A DNA stretch of 64,000 nucleotides. It comes from Streptomonospora litoralis (lineage in GTDB: Bacteria > Actinomycetota > Actinomycetes > Streptosporangiales > Streptosporangiaceae). Position numbers and translations under genes: made by a program. This document shows positions 1-8,046 of this stretch, in pieces. The stretch spans positions 553,101 through 617,100 of the forward strand of contig NZ_CP036455.1 of NCBI RefSeq assembly GCF_004323735.1. Direction: 5' to 3'. The notes beneath the pieces were generated by a model, which was not told the origin of the DNA, did not search any database, and worked only from the letters and a program-made list of their open reading frames with translations. The first letter of the stretch is position 1. Each line of letters begins with the position of its first letter.

Positions 1-905
1 CGGGTAAGCGACTCCCAGGTTTCGTTGGGCAGGCCGAACGCGCCGAACGCCTCGCGGGTGGCGTGGTCGCCCGCGGAGAGCATGAGCCGCTTGGGGCCGC
101 TGTAGGCCGAGTAGAAGTCGGTGAGGTGGCCCGGCGGGAAGATCCCGTCGTTCCAGGCGTGGCCGATCATGATGGCCGGACCGCTGGCGTTGAGGGCGTC
201 CAGCTTGGTGGCGACCGAGCGTTCCGGCGAGAGTTCCAGCGCGGGCTGGACGTTGCCCTTGCGGTACTCCTCCTCCATCTCCTGCAGGGCGTCGCCGGGG
301 CGGCCGGTGATTTTCGCGGAGGTGAGCAGCAGTTCCACGGCCTGGTAGCTGATGGTCCCGTTGGCGTAGATGGACTCGGCAAGGTCGGCCCAGCCGCTCA
401 TGGCCCCGACGGCGCGGACGCGGTCGTCGGCGGCGGCGGTCAGCAGGCTGATCCCGGCTCCGTAGGAGATGCCGGCCATGCCCACGCGCTCGGGGTCGGC
501 GTCGGTCTCGCGCAGCGCCCAGTCGATGACCGCGCGGGCGTCGGCGACGTCCTCGGGGCCGGCCACCTCCACCTCGCCGCCGGAGTCCCAGAATCCGCGG
601 GAGGTGTAGCTGATGACCTGGTAGCCGGACTCGTAGGCCAGGCGGTGCGCGGCGCCGACGTAGAGGAGATTGCTGGTGGACCAGGCGGCGGGCATCACCA
701 GCAGCGGACGGGGGCCGTCGTAGCCGGTGGGGGTGATGACCATGGCCGCCAGGTCCGCGCCGCCGTGGCCGGGAATGGTGCGGTAGGCGATTTCGGCGCC
801 GGTCCCGGTGTCGTCGCCGGGCGCGGCGGATGCGGGAAGTGGTGCGCAGAATACGAGGAGTATCGAGGCGAGGGCGGTCGCCGCGAGGGTGCGGGGTGTG
901 TTCAT
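1..905 (-). CDS. Secreted S15/CocE-like alpha/beta hydrolase (3' end outside window)
   Basis: The reading frame is open from an ATG at 905 to the window edge, giving 301 residues with no stop, so the C-terminus is missing. Residues 1-28 form a Sec signal peptide (basic start, hydrophobic core, ASA-A cleavage site). The mature part is an alpha/beta hydrolase: nucleophile elbow GISYGA with Ser147, acid Asp253 in HAWND and His281 in GDHA, in the order expected for the X-Pro dipeptidyl-peptidase (S15)/CocE family. It probably cleaves an ester or amide bond outside the cell; the substrate cannot be read from sequence. The gene is divergent from the TetR gene, which may control it. The antisense frame over this region is a GC-driven shadow. 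Family call is firm, substrate unknown. Confidence 0.85.
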   Translation of the reverse strand, partial: MNTPRTLAATALASILLVFCAPLPASAAPGDDTGTGAEIAYRTIPGHGGADLAAMVITPTGYDGPRPLLVMPAAWSTSNLLYVGAAHRLAYESGYQVISYTSRGFWDSGGEVEVAGPEDVADARAVIDWALRETDADPERVGMAGISYGAGISLLTAAADDRVRAVGAMSGWADLAESIYANGTISYQAVELLLTSAKITGRPGDALQEMEEEYRKGNVQPALELSPERSVATKLDALNASGPAIMIGHAWNDGIFPPGHLTDFYSAYSGPKRLMLSAGDHATREAFGAFGLPNETWESLT

Positions 906-1031
906 GCTGACCTCGGACGCGACGTCCGGCCGCGGGGCCGGAGAGGGCGGGGGATCGAAGGGGGGAGGGAGTCGGGGCTCGTGCAGCGCGGCGGCGGCGC
1001 GCCTCCGCTCGGCCGCGCGTCTTTACTCGGC

Positions 1032-1042
1032 GGTAAGTTACC
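1032..1042. promoter_or_regulatory. Candidate operator between hydrolase and TetR genes
   Basis: An 11-bp palindrome GGTAAGTTACC lies in the 279-bp divergent gap, inside a short AT-richer patch. TetR proteins often bind such sites in their own divergent promoter. The assignment rests on position and symmetry only. Confidence 0.3.
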
Positions 1043-1184
1043 TCGGGGTTAAATTAGACCGTGCGGTGTGCCGTGTAAAGGGGAGTAGCGCAATCCACCG
1101 GAGCACCGCGCGTCCGCTCGCCGTCAGCGCGCGAGGCCGGTGCCGACCTCGGCTCGGCAGGCGGACCGTGCCTAGCATTGGGCC

Positions 1185-1766
1185 ATGCCTCCAGACTCAG
1201 ACGCCAGCAAGGCCCGCATCCTGCGGGCGGCGGCGGCCGAGTTCGCCGAGCACGGCATCTCCGGAGCCCGCGTCAACCGGATCGCGCAGCGGGCGAATGC
1301 GAACAAGCAGCTCATCTACGCCTACTTCGGCGACAAGGAGACGCTGTTCGACATCGTGCTGCGGGACCGGCTCGCCGCCCTCGCCGAAGATGTCCCGCTC
1401 GATCCCGCGGACCTGCCCGGCTATGCCGGGGAGGTCTTCGACTACATCCTCGAACACCCCGAGCTGGCACGGCTGTCGGGGTGGGAGCTGCTGGAGCGCG
1501 ACGGGGCGTGCGACACCGGCGACCGCCGCGCGGCCTCCTATCGCGCCAAGGTCGCGGCGGTGGCCGAGGCGCAGCGCCGGGGCCTGGCGGACCCGCACAC
1601 CGATCCGGTGCACCTGCTCGCCCTACTGCTGGCGCTGGCGGCGACGTGGCTGCACTCCCCCTACGCGGTGCGCGCCCTGGACGAGGACGGCGCCGAGGCC
1701 ACCCGCCGGCGCCGGCGCGAAGTCGTCGTCGAGGCGGCCCGGCGGGTGGTCGCCCCGCCCGCGTAG
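1185..1766 (+). CDS. TetR/AcrR family transcriptional regulator
   Basis: 193 residues, the usual TetR length. The N-terminus (about residues 8-55) is a TetR DNA-binding domain: helix 1 SKARILRAAAAEFAEHG, then the helix-turn-helix region ending in QLIYAYFGDKETLF, which matches the family signature. The remainder is an alpha-helical ligand domain of no recognisable subgroup. The gene is divergent from the secreted hydrolase and may repress it and itself through the palindrome in the shared gap. It is followed closely by the convergent aldo/keto reductase gene. Ligand unknown. Confidence 0.9.
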   Translation: MPPDSDASKARILRAAAAEFAEHGISGARVNRIAQRANANKQLIYAYFGDKETLFDIVLRDRLAALAEDVPLDPADLPGYAGEVFDYILEHPELARLSGWELLERDGACDTGDRRAASYRAKVAAVAEAQRRGLADPHTDPVHLLALLLALAATWLHSPYAVRALDEDGAEATRRRRREVVVEAARRVVAPPA

Positions 1767-1816
1767 CCCGGCCTGAAGGCGCCGGCGACGCGGATCGGGG
1801 CGGTGGCGAAAGGGGG

Positions 1817-2833
1817 TCAGCGGCGCCGCGCGGCCGCCTGCAGAGCCGGCGGGGTCCAGCCGGCGTCGGCGGGGTTGAGGTTGGAGCCGGGCGGGACGAT
1901 CTCGTCGATCCGGTCCAGGACCTCGGTGGAGAGCCGGATGTCGGCGGCGCTGAGCTGCGACTCCAGCTGTTCCATCGTCCGCGGTCCGATGATCGCCGAG
2001 CTGACGGCGGGATGCTCCAGCACGAAGGCCAGCGCCAGTTCGACGAGCGTGAGGCCGTTGTCCTCCGCCAGCCGCACGAGCTGCTCGACGGCCTCCAGCT
2101 TGGCGGCGTTCTGCGGGCGGTCCGGATCGTAGCGGTCGGGCAGCCTGTCCATCCGCGGGCTTTCCACCTTCGCGCCCTTGCGGTACTTGCCCGAGAGCCA
2201 CCCGCCGGCGAGCGGACTCCAGGGCAGCACGCCCATGCCGTAGCTTCGGGTAACGGGCAGCACGTCGGCCTCGATGCCGCGGGCGAGGATGGAGTAGGGC
2301 GGCTGCTCGGTGACGAAACGCTCCCGGCCGCGCCGTTCGGCGACCCAGTGCGCCTCCACGATCTCGTGTGCGGGGAAGGTCGAGCATCCGGCGTAGCGGA
2401 TCTTGCCGTCCCGCACGAGGTCGGTCAGCGCGCCCAGCGTCTCGTCGATGTCGCAATCGGGGTCGGGCCGGTGGATCTGGTAAAGGTCGATGTGGTCGGT
2501 GTTCAGCCGGCGCAGGCTGTTCTCCACCTCGCGCACCAGCCAGCGGCGCGAGTTGCCCGCCATGTTGGGGCTCTCGCCCATGGGCATGTGCGCCTTCGTC
2601 GCGAGGACGACGTCGTCGCGGCGTCCGGCGAGGGCCTTGCCGACGATCTCCTCGGATTCCCCGGCGGAGTAGACGTCGGCGGTGTCGATGACGTTGATGC
2701 CGGCGTCGAGTGCGCGGTGGATGATACGCACGCCGTCGTCGTGGTCGGTGTTCGCCCAGGAGCCGAAGTTCATCGCGCCCAGGGTCAGCGGACTGACCCG
2801 GACGCCGGTGCGGCCCAATGGTGCGTAATCCAT
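1817..2833 (-). CDS. Aldo/keto reductase
   Basis: 338 residues with the complete AKR catalytic tetrad: Asp50 and Tyr55 in IDTADVY, Lys80 in LATK and His121 in QIHR. It is an NADP(H)-dependent (beta/alpha)8-barrel oxidoreductase acting on carbonyl compounds in the cytoplasm. The sequence is of the YajO/YghZ-like stand-alone type rather than the potassium-channel beta type. It is divergent from an MDR reductase gene, and a palindromic operator lies between the two starts. This suggests common control by a regulator responding to quinones or reactive aldehydes (inference). Confidence 0.9.
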   Translation of the reverse strand: MDYAPLGRTGVRVSPLTLGAMNFGSWANTDHDDGVRIIHRALDAGINVIDTADVYSAGESEEIVGKALAGRRDDVVLATKAHMPMGESPNMAGNSRRWLVREVENSLRRLNTDHIDLYQIHRPDPDCDIDETLGALTDLVRDGKIRYAGCSTFPAHEIVEAHWVAERRGRERFVTEQPPYSILARGIEADVLPVTRSYGMGVLPWSPLAGGWLSGKYRKGAKVESPRMDRLPDRYDPDRPQNAAKLEAVEQLVRLAEDNGLTLVELALAFVLEHPAVSSAIIGPRTMEQLESQLSAADIRLSTEVLDRIDEIVPPGSNLNPADAGWTPPALQAAARRR

Positions 2834-2919
2834 GGCCGGCGGCCTTTCATGACGTCTGTGCGGCGGTCGGGGGCTCGACCGCCCCTGCGGTCAACCTATG
2901 CGAGGGATCCACCAGTCTC

Positions 2920-2935
2920 AACCATCCGGTTGGTT
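2920..2935. promoter_or_regulatory. Palindromic operator shared by AKR and MDR genes
   Basis: The 16-bp site AACCATCCGGTTGGTT is a perfect inverted repeat except for one pair (T against the A expected by symmetry). It lies 87 bp upstream of the aldo/keto reductase start and 55 bp upstream of the oxidoreductase start. AACCAACCGGTTGGTT-like sites are typical of TetR/MarR-type repressors of reductase genes. No matching regulator gene is adjacent. Confidence 0.45.
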
Positions 2936-2989
2936 ACTCTGGTCGTAGTGCGGTTATCTGTCCGCTGACCGTGATGAGGAGGATTACCC

Positions 2990-4003
2990 GTGACCACACC
3001 GGAAACCGCGCGCGCCGTCCACCTGGCCGCACGCCCCGAGGGAGAGCCCGGCCCGGAGAACTTCCGCGTCGTCGAGGAGCCGGTCGCGTCTCCCGCCCCG
3101 GGCGAGATCCTCGTGCGCAACCGCTACATGTCGGTCGATCCCTACATGCGCGGCCGCATGCGCGACGCGAAGTCCTATGTGCCTCCCTTCGAGCTGAACC
3201 GGCCGATGGAGGGCGCCGCCCTCGGCGAGGTCGTCGCCTCCCGGTCCGAGGCCGTCGCCGAAGGCAGTCTGGTCCAGCACAACCTCGGCTGGCGGGAGTA
3301 CGCGACCCTGCCCGCCGAGCAGGCGCAGGTGCTCGATCCCGACCGAGTGCCCTCCGTGACGGACTACCTGGGCGTCGCCGGCGGCACCGGGTTCACCGCA
3401 TGGACGGGGTTGTTCGAGATCGCGAACATGGCCGCCGGGGAGACGGTCTTCGTCTCCGGCGCCGCCGGGGCCGTGGGCAGCGCCGCGGGCCAGATGGCCA
3501 AGCTGAAGGGCGCCGCACGGGTCGTCGGCAGTGCGGGCAGCAAGGCCAAGGTCGACTACGTCCGTGACGAACTCGGATTCGACGCGGCCTTCGACTACCA
3601 CGACGGGCCTGTGGCCGACCGGTTGGCCGAGTCGGCGCCCGAGGGGGTGGACGTCTACTTCGACAACGTCGGCGGCGAGCACCTGGAGGCCGCCCTGCAC
3701 AACATGCGCAACCACGGGCGGATCGCCCTGTGCGGGATGATCTCCCAGTACAACGCGACCGAGCCCGCGCCGGGGCCGCGCGACATGTTCCAGGCGATCG
3801 CCCGCCGGGTGCGGATGCAGGGCTTCATCGTCTCCGACCACGGCGACCGCATGCCGGCGTTCCTGGACGACATCGGCACGTGGCTGAACGAGAGCGCGAT
3901 CCGGGCGGACGAGACCTTCGCCGACGGCATCGAGAACGCCCCCGACGCTTTCCTGGGCATGATGCGCGGACACAACACGGGCAAGATGATCGTGCGGCTC
4001 TAA
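2990..4003 (+). CDS. Zinc-independent NADP-dependent MDR oxidoreductase (CurA/prostaglandin reductase type)
   Basis: 337 residues. The start follows a GAGGA site. The N-terminal GroES-like domain contains NRYMSVDPYMRGRM, the signature of leukotriene B4 dehydrogenase/CurA reductases, and lacks the zinc-binding Cys and His residues of alcohol dehydrogenases. The Rossmann domain has VSGAAGAVGSAAGQMAK for NADPH. These enzymes reduce the double bond of alpha,beta-unsaturated ketones or aldehydes, a detoxification role. It is divergent from the aldo/keto reductase gene and shares its operator, so the pair may deal with reactive carbonyls. Confidence 0.9.
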   Translation: MTTPETARAVHLAARPEGEPGPENFRVVEEPVASPAPGEILVRNRYMSVDPYMRGRMRDAKSYVPPFELNRPMEGAALGEVVASRSEAVAEGSLVQHNLGWREYATLPAEQAQVLDPDRVPSVTDYLGVAGGTGFTAWTGLFEIANMAAGETVFVSGAAGAVGSAAGQMAKLKGAARVVGSAGSKAKVDYVRDELGFDAAFDYHDGPVADRLAESAPEGVDVYFDNVGGEHLEAALHNMRNHGRIALCGMISQYNATEPAPGPRDMFQAIARRVRMQGFIVSDHGDRMPAFLDDIGTWLNESAIRADETFADGIENAPDAFLGMMRGHNTGKMIVRL

Positions 4004-4064
4004 GACCCCGGGCCCACCGGGCCCACTGCCGGCGTCCGGTCGACGACGTCCGCGGCGCGGTGAG

Positions 4065-4093
4065 CCGGTGCCGGGCACCGGTCCCGGTGCCGG
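4065..4093. terminator. Overlapping hairpins between convergent genes
   Basis: CCGGTGCC-G-GGCACCGG is followed directly by another CCGGTGCC, giving two mutually exclusive 8-bp GC stems. There is no T-run. The position between convergent stop codons suggests a bidirectional terminator. Confidence 0.4.
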
Positions 4094-4132
4094 TCCGGGT
4101 GCCGCACTCCCGGATCCCGCGACTCGCCGGCC

Positions 4133-5296
4133 TCACCGGGCCGCGCGCGGCGGCAGGGCGAGCCCGATGTGCTCGCCGATCTCCTCGATGAGACCCAGGT
4201 CGGCCAGCCTGAAGCTGCCTCGGTTGCTGCGGCGGATCAGCGTCAGGGCACCGCGGACGCCGCGGCTGCCCTTGAGCGGGACGCACATCAACGAGCCCGC
4301 GCCGAGCGCGCTGAGCATCGGGGCGCCGCCGCCCCGGCCCAGGACGGTCTCGTCCTCGATGAGCTGGTTGAGCACCGAGTTGCCGTTCTTCAGCACATCG
4401 CGCGGGACCTCCGAGCGCAGCGGATCCAGCGACTCCACCAGGGCGCGCTGTTCGTCGTCGCCCGCAGGGCCGGCCACGACCGCGCGGCGGGCCTGATCGG
4501 CGCTGTCGGGCAGGTCGCACACGTCGACGATCACCCAGTCGGCGTAGGAGTCGGCCAGCAGCGCCGCGGCGTCGTCCAGCGCCAGCGGGCGTCCCGCGCC
4601 GCCGGGACCCGCGCTGGCCAGCAGCAGCCGCGTCATCCGCGTCAGCACGTCGAGCCGGCGCGCGGCCAATACCACCACCTGGTCCTCGACCTCGGGCTCC
4701 AGCGGCGGCGGGCCCTCGTCCTCCGCGCTCGCCAGCGGCGGAGACATCACCACGAGCACAAGCGGAGCGGCCTCGGTGGGGACCTCCAGGCGGGTCAGCG
4801 TCAGGTGCACGTCCTCGGCCCACCCGCGCTGCGCCAGCCGCGACTCGAAGGAGGCGGGCTCTCCGCTGCGCAGCACCGCCGCCAGGCGCGAGCGCATCGC
4901 AGCACGGCGCCGCAGGTCGACGAAGTTGGAGAACGGCTTGCCGGAGAGGTAGCCGCCGGAGCTGCCCATGCGGTCGGCGCCGATCGCGTTCACCCGGCGG
5001 ATGTAGCCCTCGTGGTCGAGCAGCACCACGGGCACGCTCAACTGGGTGAAGACGGCGCGCAGCACCGCGCGCTCGTCGTCGCCGTTGGACCTGCGCGGTG
5101 CGCTGGACTCCGCCGCCGCGGCGAGGTTCCGCCCGCAGTCCTGCAGCAACTGGTCGGCGAAGCCGAGTTCGGCGAGCGCCGCTTCGGCGGTGTCGGCGGA
5201 GTCGTCGGGATACATGGTGTGCGTGCTGCGCAGGGCCGCCGCGCGATCGCTCAGTTCGGCGATCTCGCGCTGCAGGTCGGCGAGGTTCTCCGGCAC
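4133..5296 (-). CDS. PAS-GAF sensory protein
   Basis: 387 residues from a GTG at 5296 preceded by AGGAG at a 7-base spacing; upstream in-frame ATGs give low-complexity Arg/Pro sequence and were discarded. Order: a short helical N-terminus (LADLQREIAELSDRAAALR), a PAS domain at about 85-190 (VPVVLLDHEGYIRRVNAIGADRMG... SGKPFSNFV), a linker and a C-terminal GAF domain at about 215-385 (VIVDVCDLPDSADQARRA ... LMCVPLKGSRGVRGALTLIR). There is no output domain (no kinase, PP2C or HTH), so it probably signals through a partner. It is divergent from a GAF-ANTAR gene. Ligand unknown. Confidence 0.8.
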   Translation of the reverse strand: MPENLADLQREIAELSDRAAALRSTHTMYPDDSADTAEAALAELGFADQLLQDCGRNLAAAAESSAPRRSNGDDERAVLRAVFTQLSVPVVLLDHEGYIRRVNAIGADRMGSSGGYLSGKPFSNFVDLRRRAAMRSRLAAVLRSGEPASFESRLAQRGWAEDVHLTLTRLEVPTEAAPLVLVVMSPPLASAEDEGPPPLEPEVEDQVVVLAARRLDVLTRMTRLLLASAGPGGAGRPLALDDAAALLADSYADWVIVDVCDLPDSADQARRAVVAGPAGDDEQRALVESLDPLRSEVPRDVLKNGNSVLNQLIEDETVLGRGGGAPMLSALGAGSLMCVPLKGSRGVRGALTLIRRSNRGSFRLADLGLIEEIGEHIGLALPPRAAR

Positions 5297-5490
5297 GCTG
5301 GGGCTCCTGTCGTGGGACGGGCGCGGGCACGCCGGGCGAGTGCGGGCCAAGCCCGGCCCCGCCATGACGCTAGCGCATGGGAGCCGCTGCGACGGGATCG
5401 CGGTTACCGTGGAGTTCACGGTCCGCCCGCCGCGCCCGTTCCGGCCGTCAGGCCTTTCCAGGGCACCGGACCGGAAAGGGGGACGTGCCC

Positions 5491-6243
5491 ATGTGGGTCG
5501 ACCGCCTCGCGCGCGAGATCGGCGCGCTGGGCCAGGCCGAGACCTCCAGCACCGAGCGCGCGCTGGACCGGATGAGCGCAGCGGCCGCCCGCGAGGTCCC
5601 GGGCTGCTCCGCGGCCCTGGTGGTCCTCTGGCACGATGTGGCACCCGGCGACGACCGCTCCGAGGAGTCGGAGGAAGTGGCCGGCCGCCACGTCGTGGTC
5701 GACTACGGCGCCTCCCACTCCGACCTGGCCACGGCCTTCGAGCACCAGTACACGACCGACGAAGGCCCCACGGTCGAGGCGGTCCGCGAGATGCGGCCGG
5801 TGACGGTCGGCGACGTGCTGCGGGAGGAGCGCTGGCCCGCCTACACCAGCATGGCCGTCCAATGCGGCGATCGCTCGTCGGTGACCTATCCCTGCGAGCT
5901 GGAGGGTGAAGCGGTGACCTTCGGCGTGCACGCCGGCCGCGCCGACGCCTTCGACGCCGCGGCGGCCACCCCGCTGCTGGCGCTGCTCGCCGAGCACGCG
6001 GCCGTCGCGCTGCACAGCGCCGACCGCTACACCGACGTGGCCCGCGAGGCCGCCCACATGCGCCGGGCGATGTCGGTGCGCGCCGTCATCGACCAGGCCA
6101 AGGGCATCATCATGCACGCCCGCGGCTGTGACGCGGAGGAGGCGTTCGAGGAGCTGCGCCGGGTCGCCCAGCGAAACCGGATGAAGGTCGCAGACGTGGC
6201 GCGCAGCCTCGTCGCCGAGCACGCCGAGAGCAGCGGCCGGTAG
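5491..6243 (+). CDS. GAF-ANTAR domain protein
   Basis: 250 residues from an ATG at 5491 with an AAAGGGGGA ribosome site. The N-terminal two thirds is a GAF-type sensor domain. The last 60 residues (AHMRRAMSVRAVIDQAKGIIMHARGCDAEEAFEELRRVAQ) form an ANTAR domain. ANTAR proteins bind paired hexanucleotide-loop RNA hairpins and prevent transcription termination; many actinobacterial ones control unlinked operons. It lies beside a PAS-GAF gene and a STAS gene, within a signalling cluster. The RNA target is not evident nearby. Confidence 0.85.
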   Translation: MWVDRLAREIGALGQAETSSTERALDRMSAAAAREVPGCSAALVVLWHDVAPGDDRSEESEEVAGRHVVVDYGASHSDLATAFEHQYTTDEGPTVEAVREMRPVTVGDVLREERWPAYTSMAVQCGDRSSVTYPCELEGEAVTFGVHAGRADAFDAAAATPLLALLAEHAAVALHSADRYTDVAREAAHMRRAMSVRAVIDQAKGIIMHARGCDAEEAFEELRRVAQRNRMKVADVARSLVAEHAESSGR

Positions 6244-6554
6244 TCGGCGGGCGGGGTCGGCGCCGGCACGGCGCGGCCACGGGTGAGCCGACAGGCCGGG
6301 ACTGCGGCGTATCAGTGTGATGACGCCCTGCAGTCGAGCCTGTATCGACTACTGTTGTGCCGCTAATGTTGGCGGCAGTGGGATCCGCACCGGAAGGCCG
6401 AAGGCGGCTCCGGGGGAACTGCGGCCCGCTTCCCCTCGTTGCGATGGCGACCGGCCACGACCGCGGCGCGCAGCGCCTTTCGTAGAGGATGGCGGGCGAG
6501 GGTGAGAGAGTCCGCGGCGCGCAGCGCCTCCAGCGGGAATCGAGGAACGTGACT

Positions 6555-6905
6555 GTGGCGACGGATATCCCTGTCCGATCGGAGGGCGATGTCGTGGTGG
6601 TCGCACCCGAGGGCGAACTCGACGCCGTCACCTCGCCCGGCCTCGCCGACGTCCTCGACAGGCTGCTGGCGGCGGACCCGCCGTGCCGGGGGATCGTGAT
6701 CGACCTCTCCCGGGTGGGCTTCTGCGACTCCCGCTGCATCGGCGTGCTCGTGTCGGCCTACCGCCAGGCTCGCGACCAGGGCGTCGGGCTCGCCGTCGCG
6801 GCGCCCCAGCGCAGCGTGCTCCGGCTGTTCGTCATCGCCGGCATCGACCAGGTGATGCGCATCGAGCAGGACACCGGCCACGCTGTGGAGACCGTGCTCG
6901 CCTGA
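6555..6905 (+). CDS. STAS-domain anti-sigma factor antagonist
   Basis: 116 residues from a GTG at 6555, which has GAGGA 8 bases upstream; the in-frame GTG at 6549 is too close to that site. It is a single STAS domain of the SpoIIAA/RsbV type: GELDAVTSPGLADVLDRLL, then VIDLSRVGFCDSRCIGVLV. The phosphoacceptor motif keeps Asp-Ser, but the next positions are Arg-Cys instead of the usual Ser/Thr-Gly. In the family, the unphosphorylated protein binds the anti-sigma kinase and frees the sigma factor. The MEDS-HATPase gene just downstream on the other strand is the obvious partner candidate. Confidence 0.85.
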   Translation: MATDIPVRSEGDVVVVAPEGELDAVTSPGLADVLDRLLAADPPCRGIVIDLSRVGFCDSRCIGVLVSAYRQARDQGVGLAVAAPQRSVLRLFVIAGIDQVMRIEQDTGHAVETVLA

Positions 6906-7005
6906 GTGTTTTCCGCGTTGATCTCGTATCCCCGGTCAGTCCCTGCCGGGGCCGGACATGGGCCCGGATCGCAGGGCTGCCCGCAGGCAGGTGCGCGGTC
7001 CACCC

Positions 7006-7968
7006 TCAGGCACGGAAGTGCAGCCGGATCACTGTCCCGTGCACGTCGCCGCTGATCTCCATGAAGTCGCACACCTGCCGGGTGATCCACAGGCCGTAGC
7101 CGCGCGGGCTCAACGGGTCGGCCGGGTGGTAGCCGCCCAGCGGGTCGGTCGGGCCGCCGCCGCGGTCCAGCACGTCGCAGACCACCCAACCGGGACTGCG
7201 CCAGAGCGAGACCGTGCCGGCGCCGCCGCCGTGCTCGACCACGTTCGCGGCCAGCTCGTTGACGGCGACCACCAGGTCCCCGCGGCGCTCCTCGCGGACC
7301 TCGGCCTTCTCGGCGAGTTCGGCGACCGCAGTGCGCAGCGCGGCGAGGTCACCGCCGATCTCCAGACTGCGGAGCTCCCCGGCGGGTGCGGGCAGCAGGC
7401 GGTCGATGTCCCGGGCGCTGAAGACCGCCGGTTCGACGTAGTCGGGGCTGCCGTGTTCGTCGCCGCTGCTCAGCAGCAGCGGGTGGGTCCGGCGGACGTC
7501 GCGCAGCACTGCCGGGGGCAGCACCCGGCTGTCGTGCAGGCACAGTAGCCGCATCCGGGTGTCGGAGAGCGCGCCGGCCAGCACCGAATCCAGCCGGTGC
7601 CACTCGCGCAGCCGCACCGGGTCCTCCGCCGGAAGCGGAGGCTCACCCACCATCAGTACGGGAAGAGGGTGTTCGGCCCGCGCACACCGGTGCAGCGCCG
7701 CCAGCGTGCGGCCCGGAGCGTCGTAGAGCACTGCCCGATCCACGGACTCCACGGCGGCGGCGTCGGCAGGGGACAGCCCGGCCAGGACCGCGGCGCGGGT
7801 GCGCGGCGCCACCGCGAGGACGGCGCGCTCGCCGTCCGCCAGGGCGGCGCGCACCCGCGGCGCCACCCGGCTGCTCAGATCCTGGTCACAGGAGTAGAAC
7901 ACCCCGCAGTGCGCGAACCCTCCGGTCCGTTCCGCTTCCGTTCCCGCCGACTTCGTGCGCGACGTCAT
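7006..7968 (-). CDS. MEDS domain-HATPase anti-sigma-type regulator
   Basis: 320 residues. The N-terminal ~170 residues (GVFYSCDQDLSSRVAPRVRAALADGERAVLAVA ... LLCLHDSRVLPPAVLRDVRRTHP) match the MEDS/DcmR sensory domain. The C-terminal ~120 residues are a GHKL ATPase of the RsbW type: N box NELAANVVEHGGG, G1 box DVLDRGGGP and G2 box GYGLWI. Such proteins phosphorylate STAS antagonists or hold a sigma factor. It converges on the STAS gene (100 bp apart), consistent with a partner-switching pair, but no sigma gene is adjacent. Confidence 0.88.
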   Translation of the reverse strand: MTSRTKSAGTEAERTGGFAHCGVFYSCDQDLSSRVAPRVRAALADGERAVLAVAPRTRAAVLAGLSPADAAAVESVDRAVLYDAPGRTLAALHRCARAEHPLPVLMVGEPPLPAEDPVRLREWHRLDSVLAGALSDTRMRLLCLHDSRVLPPAVLRDVRRTHPLLLSSGDEHGSPDYVEPAVFSARDIDRLLPAPAGELRSLEIGGDLAALRTAVAELAEKAEVREERRGDLVVAVNELAANVVEHGGGAGTVSLWRSPGWVVCDVLDRGGGPTDPLGGYHPADPLSPRGYGLWITRQVCDFMEISGDVHGTVIRLHFRA

Positions 7969-8046
7969 GGCCTCATCCCGGCGGCCCTACCGGCCGCAGC
8001 CGATGCCCTCCGTTCGACGCCGGGCGCCGAGGCGCCCGGACGTCCC

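Noticed and set aside
63-1052. Long plus-strand open frame over the first kilobase
   Set aside because: It is antisense to a clear S15 hydrolase with signal peptide and catalytic triad; the frame is Gly/Val-rich low-complexity, typical of GC-rich shadow.
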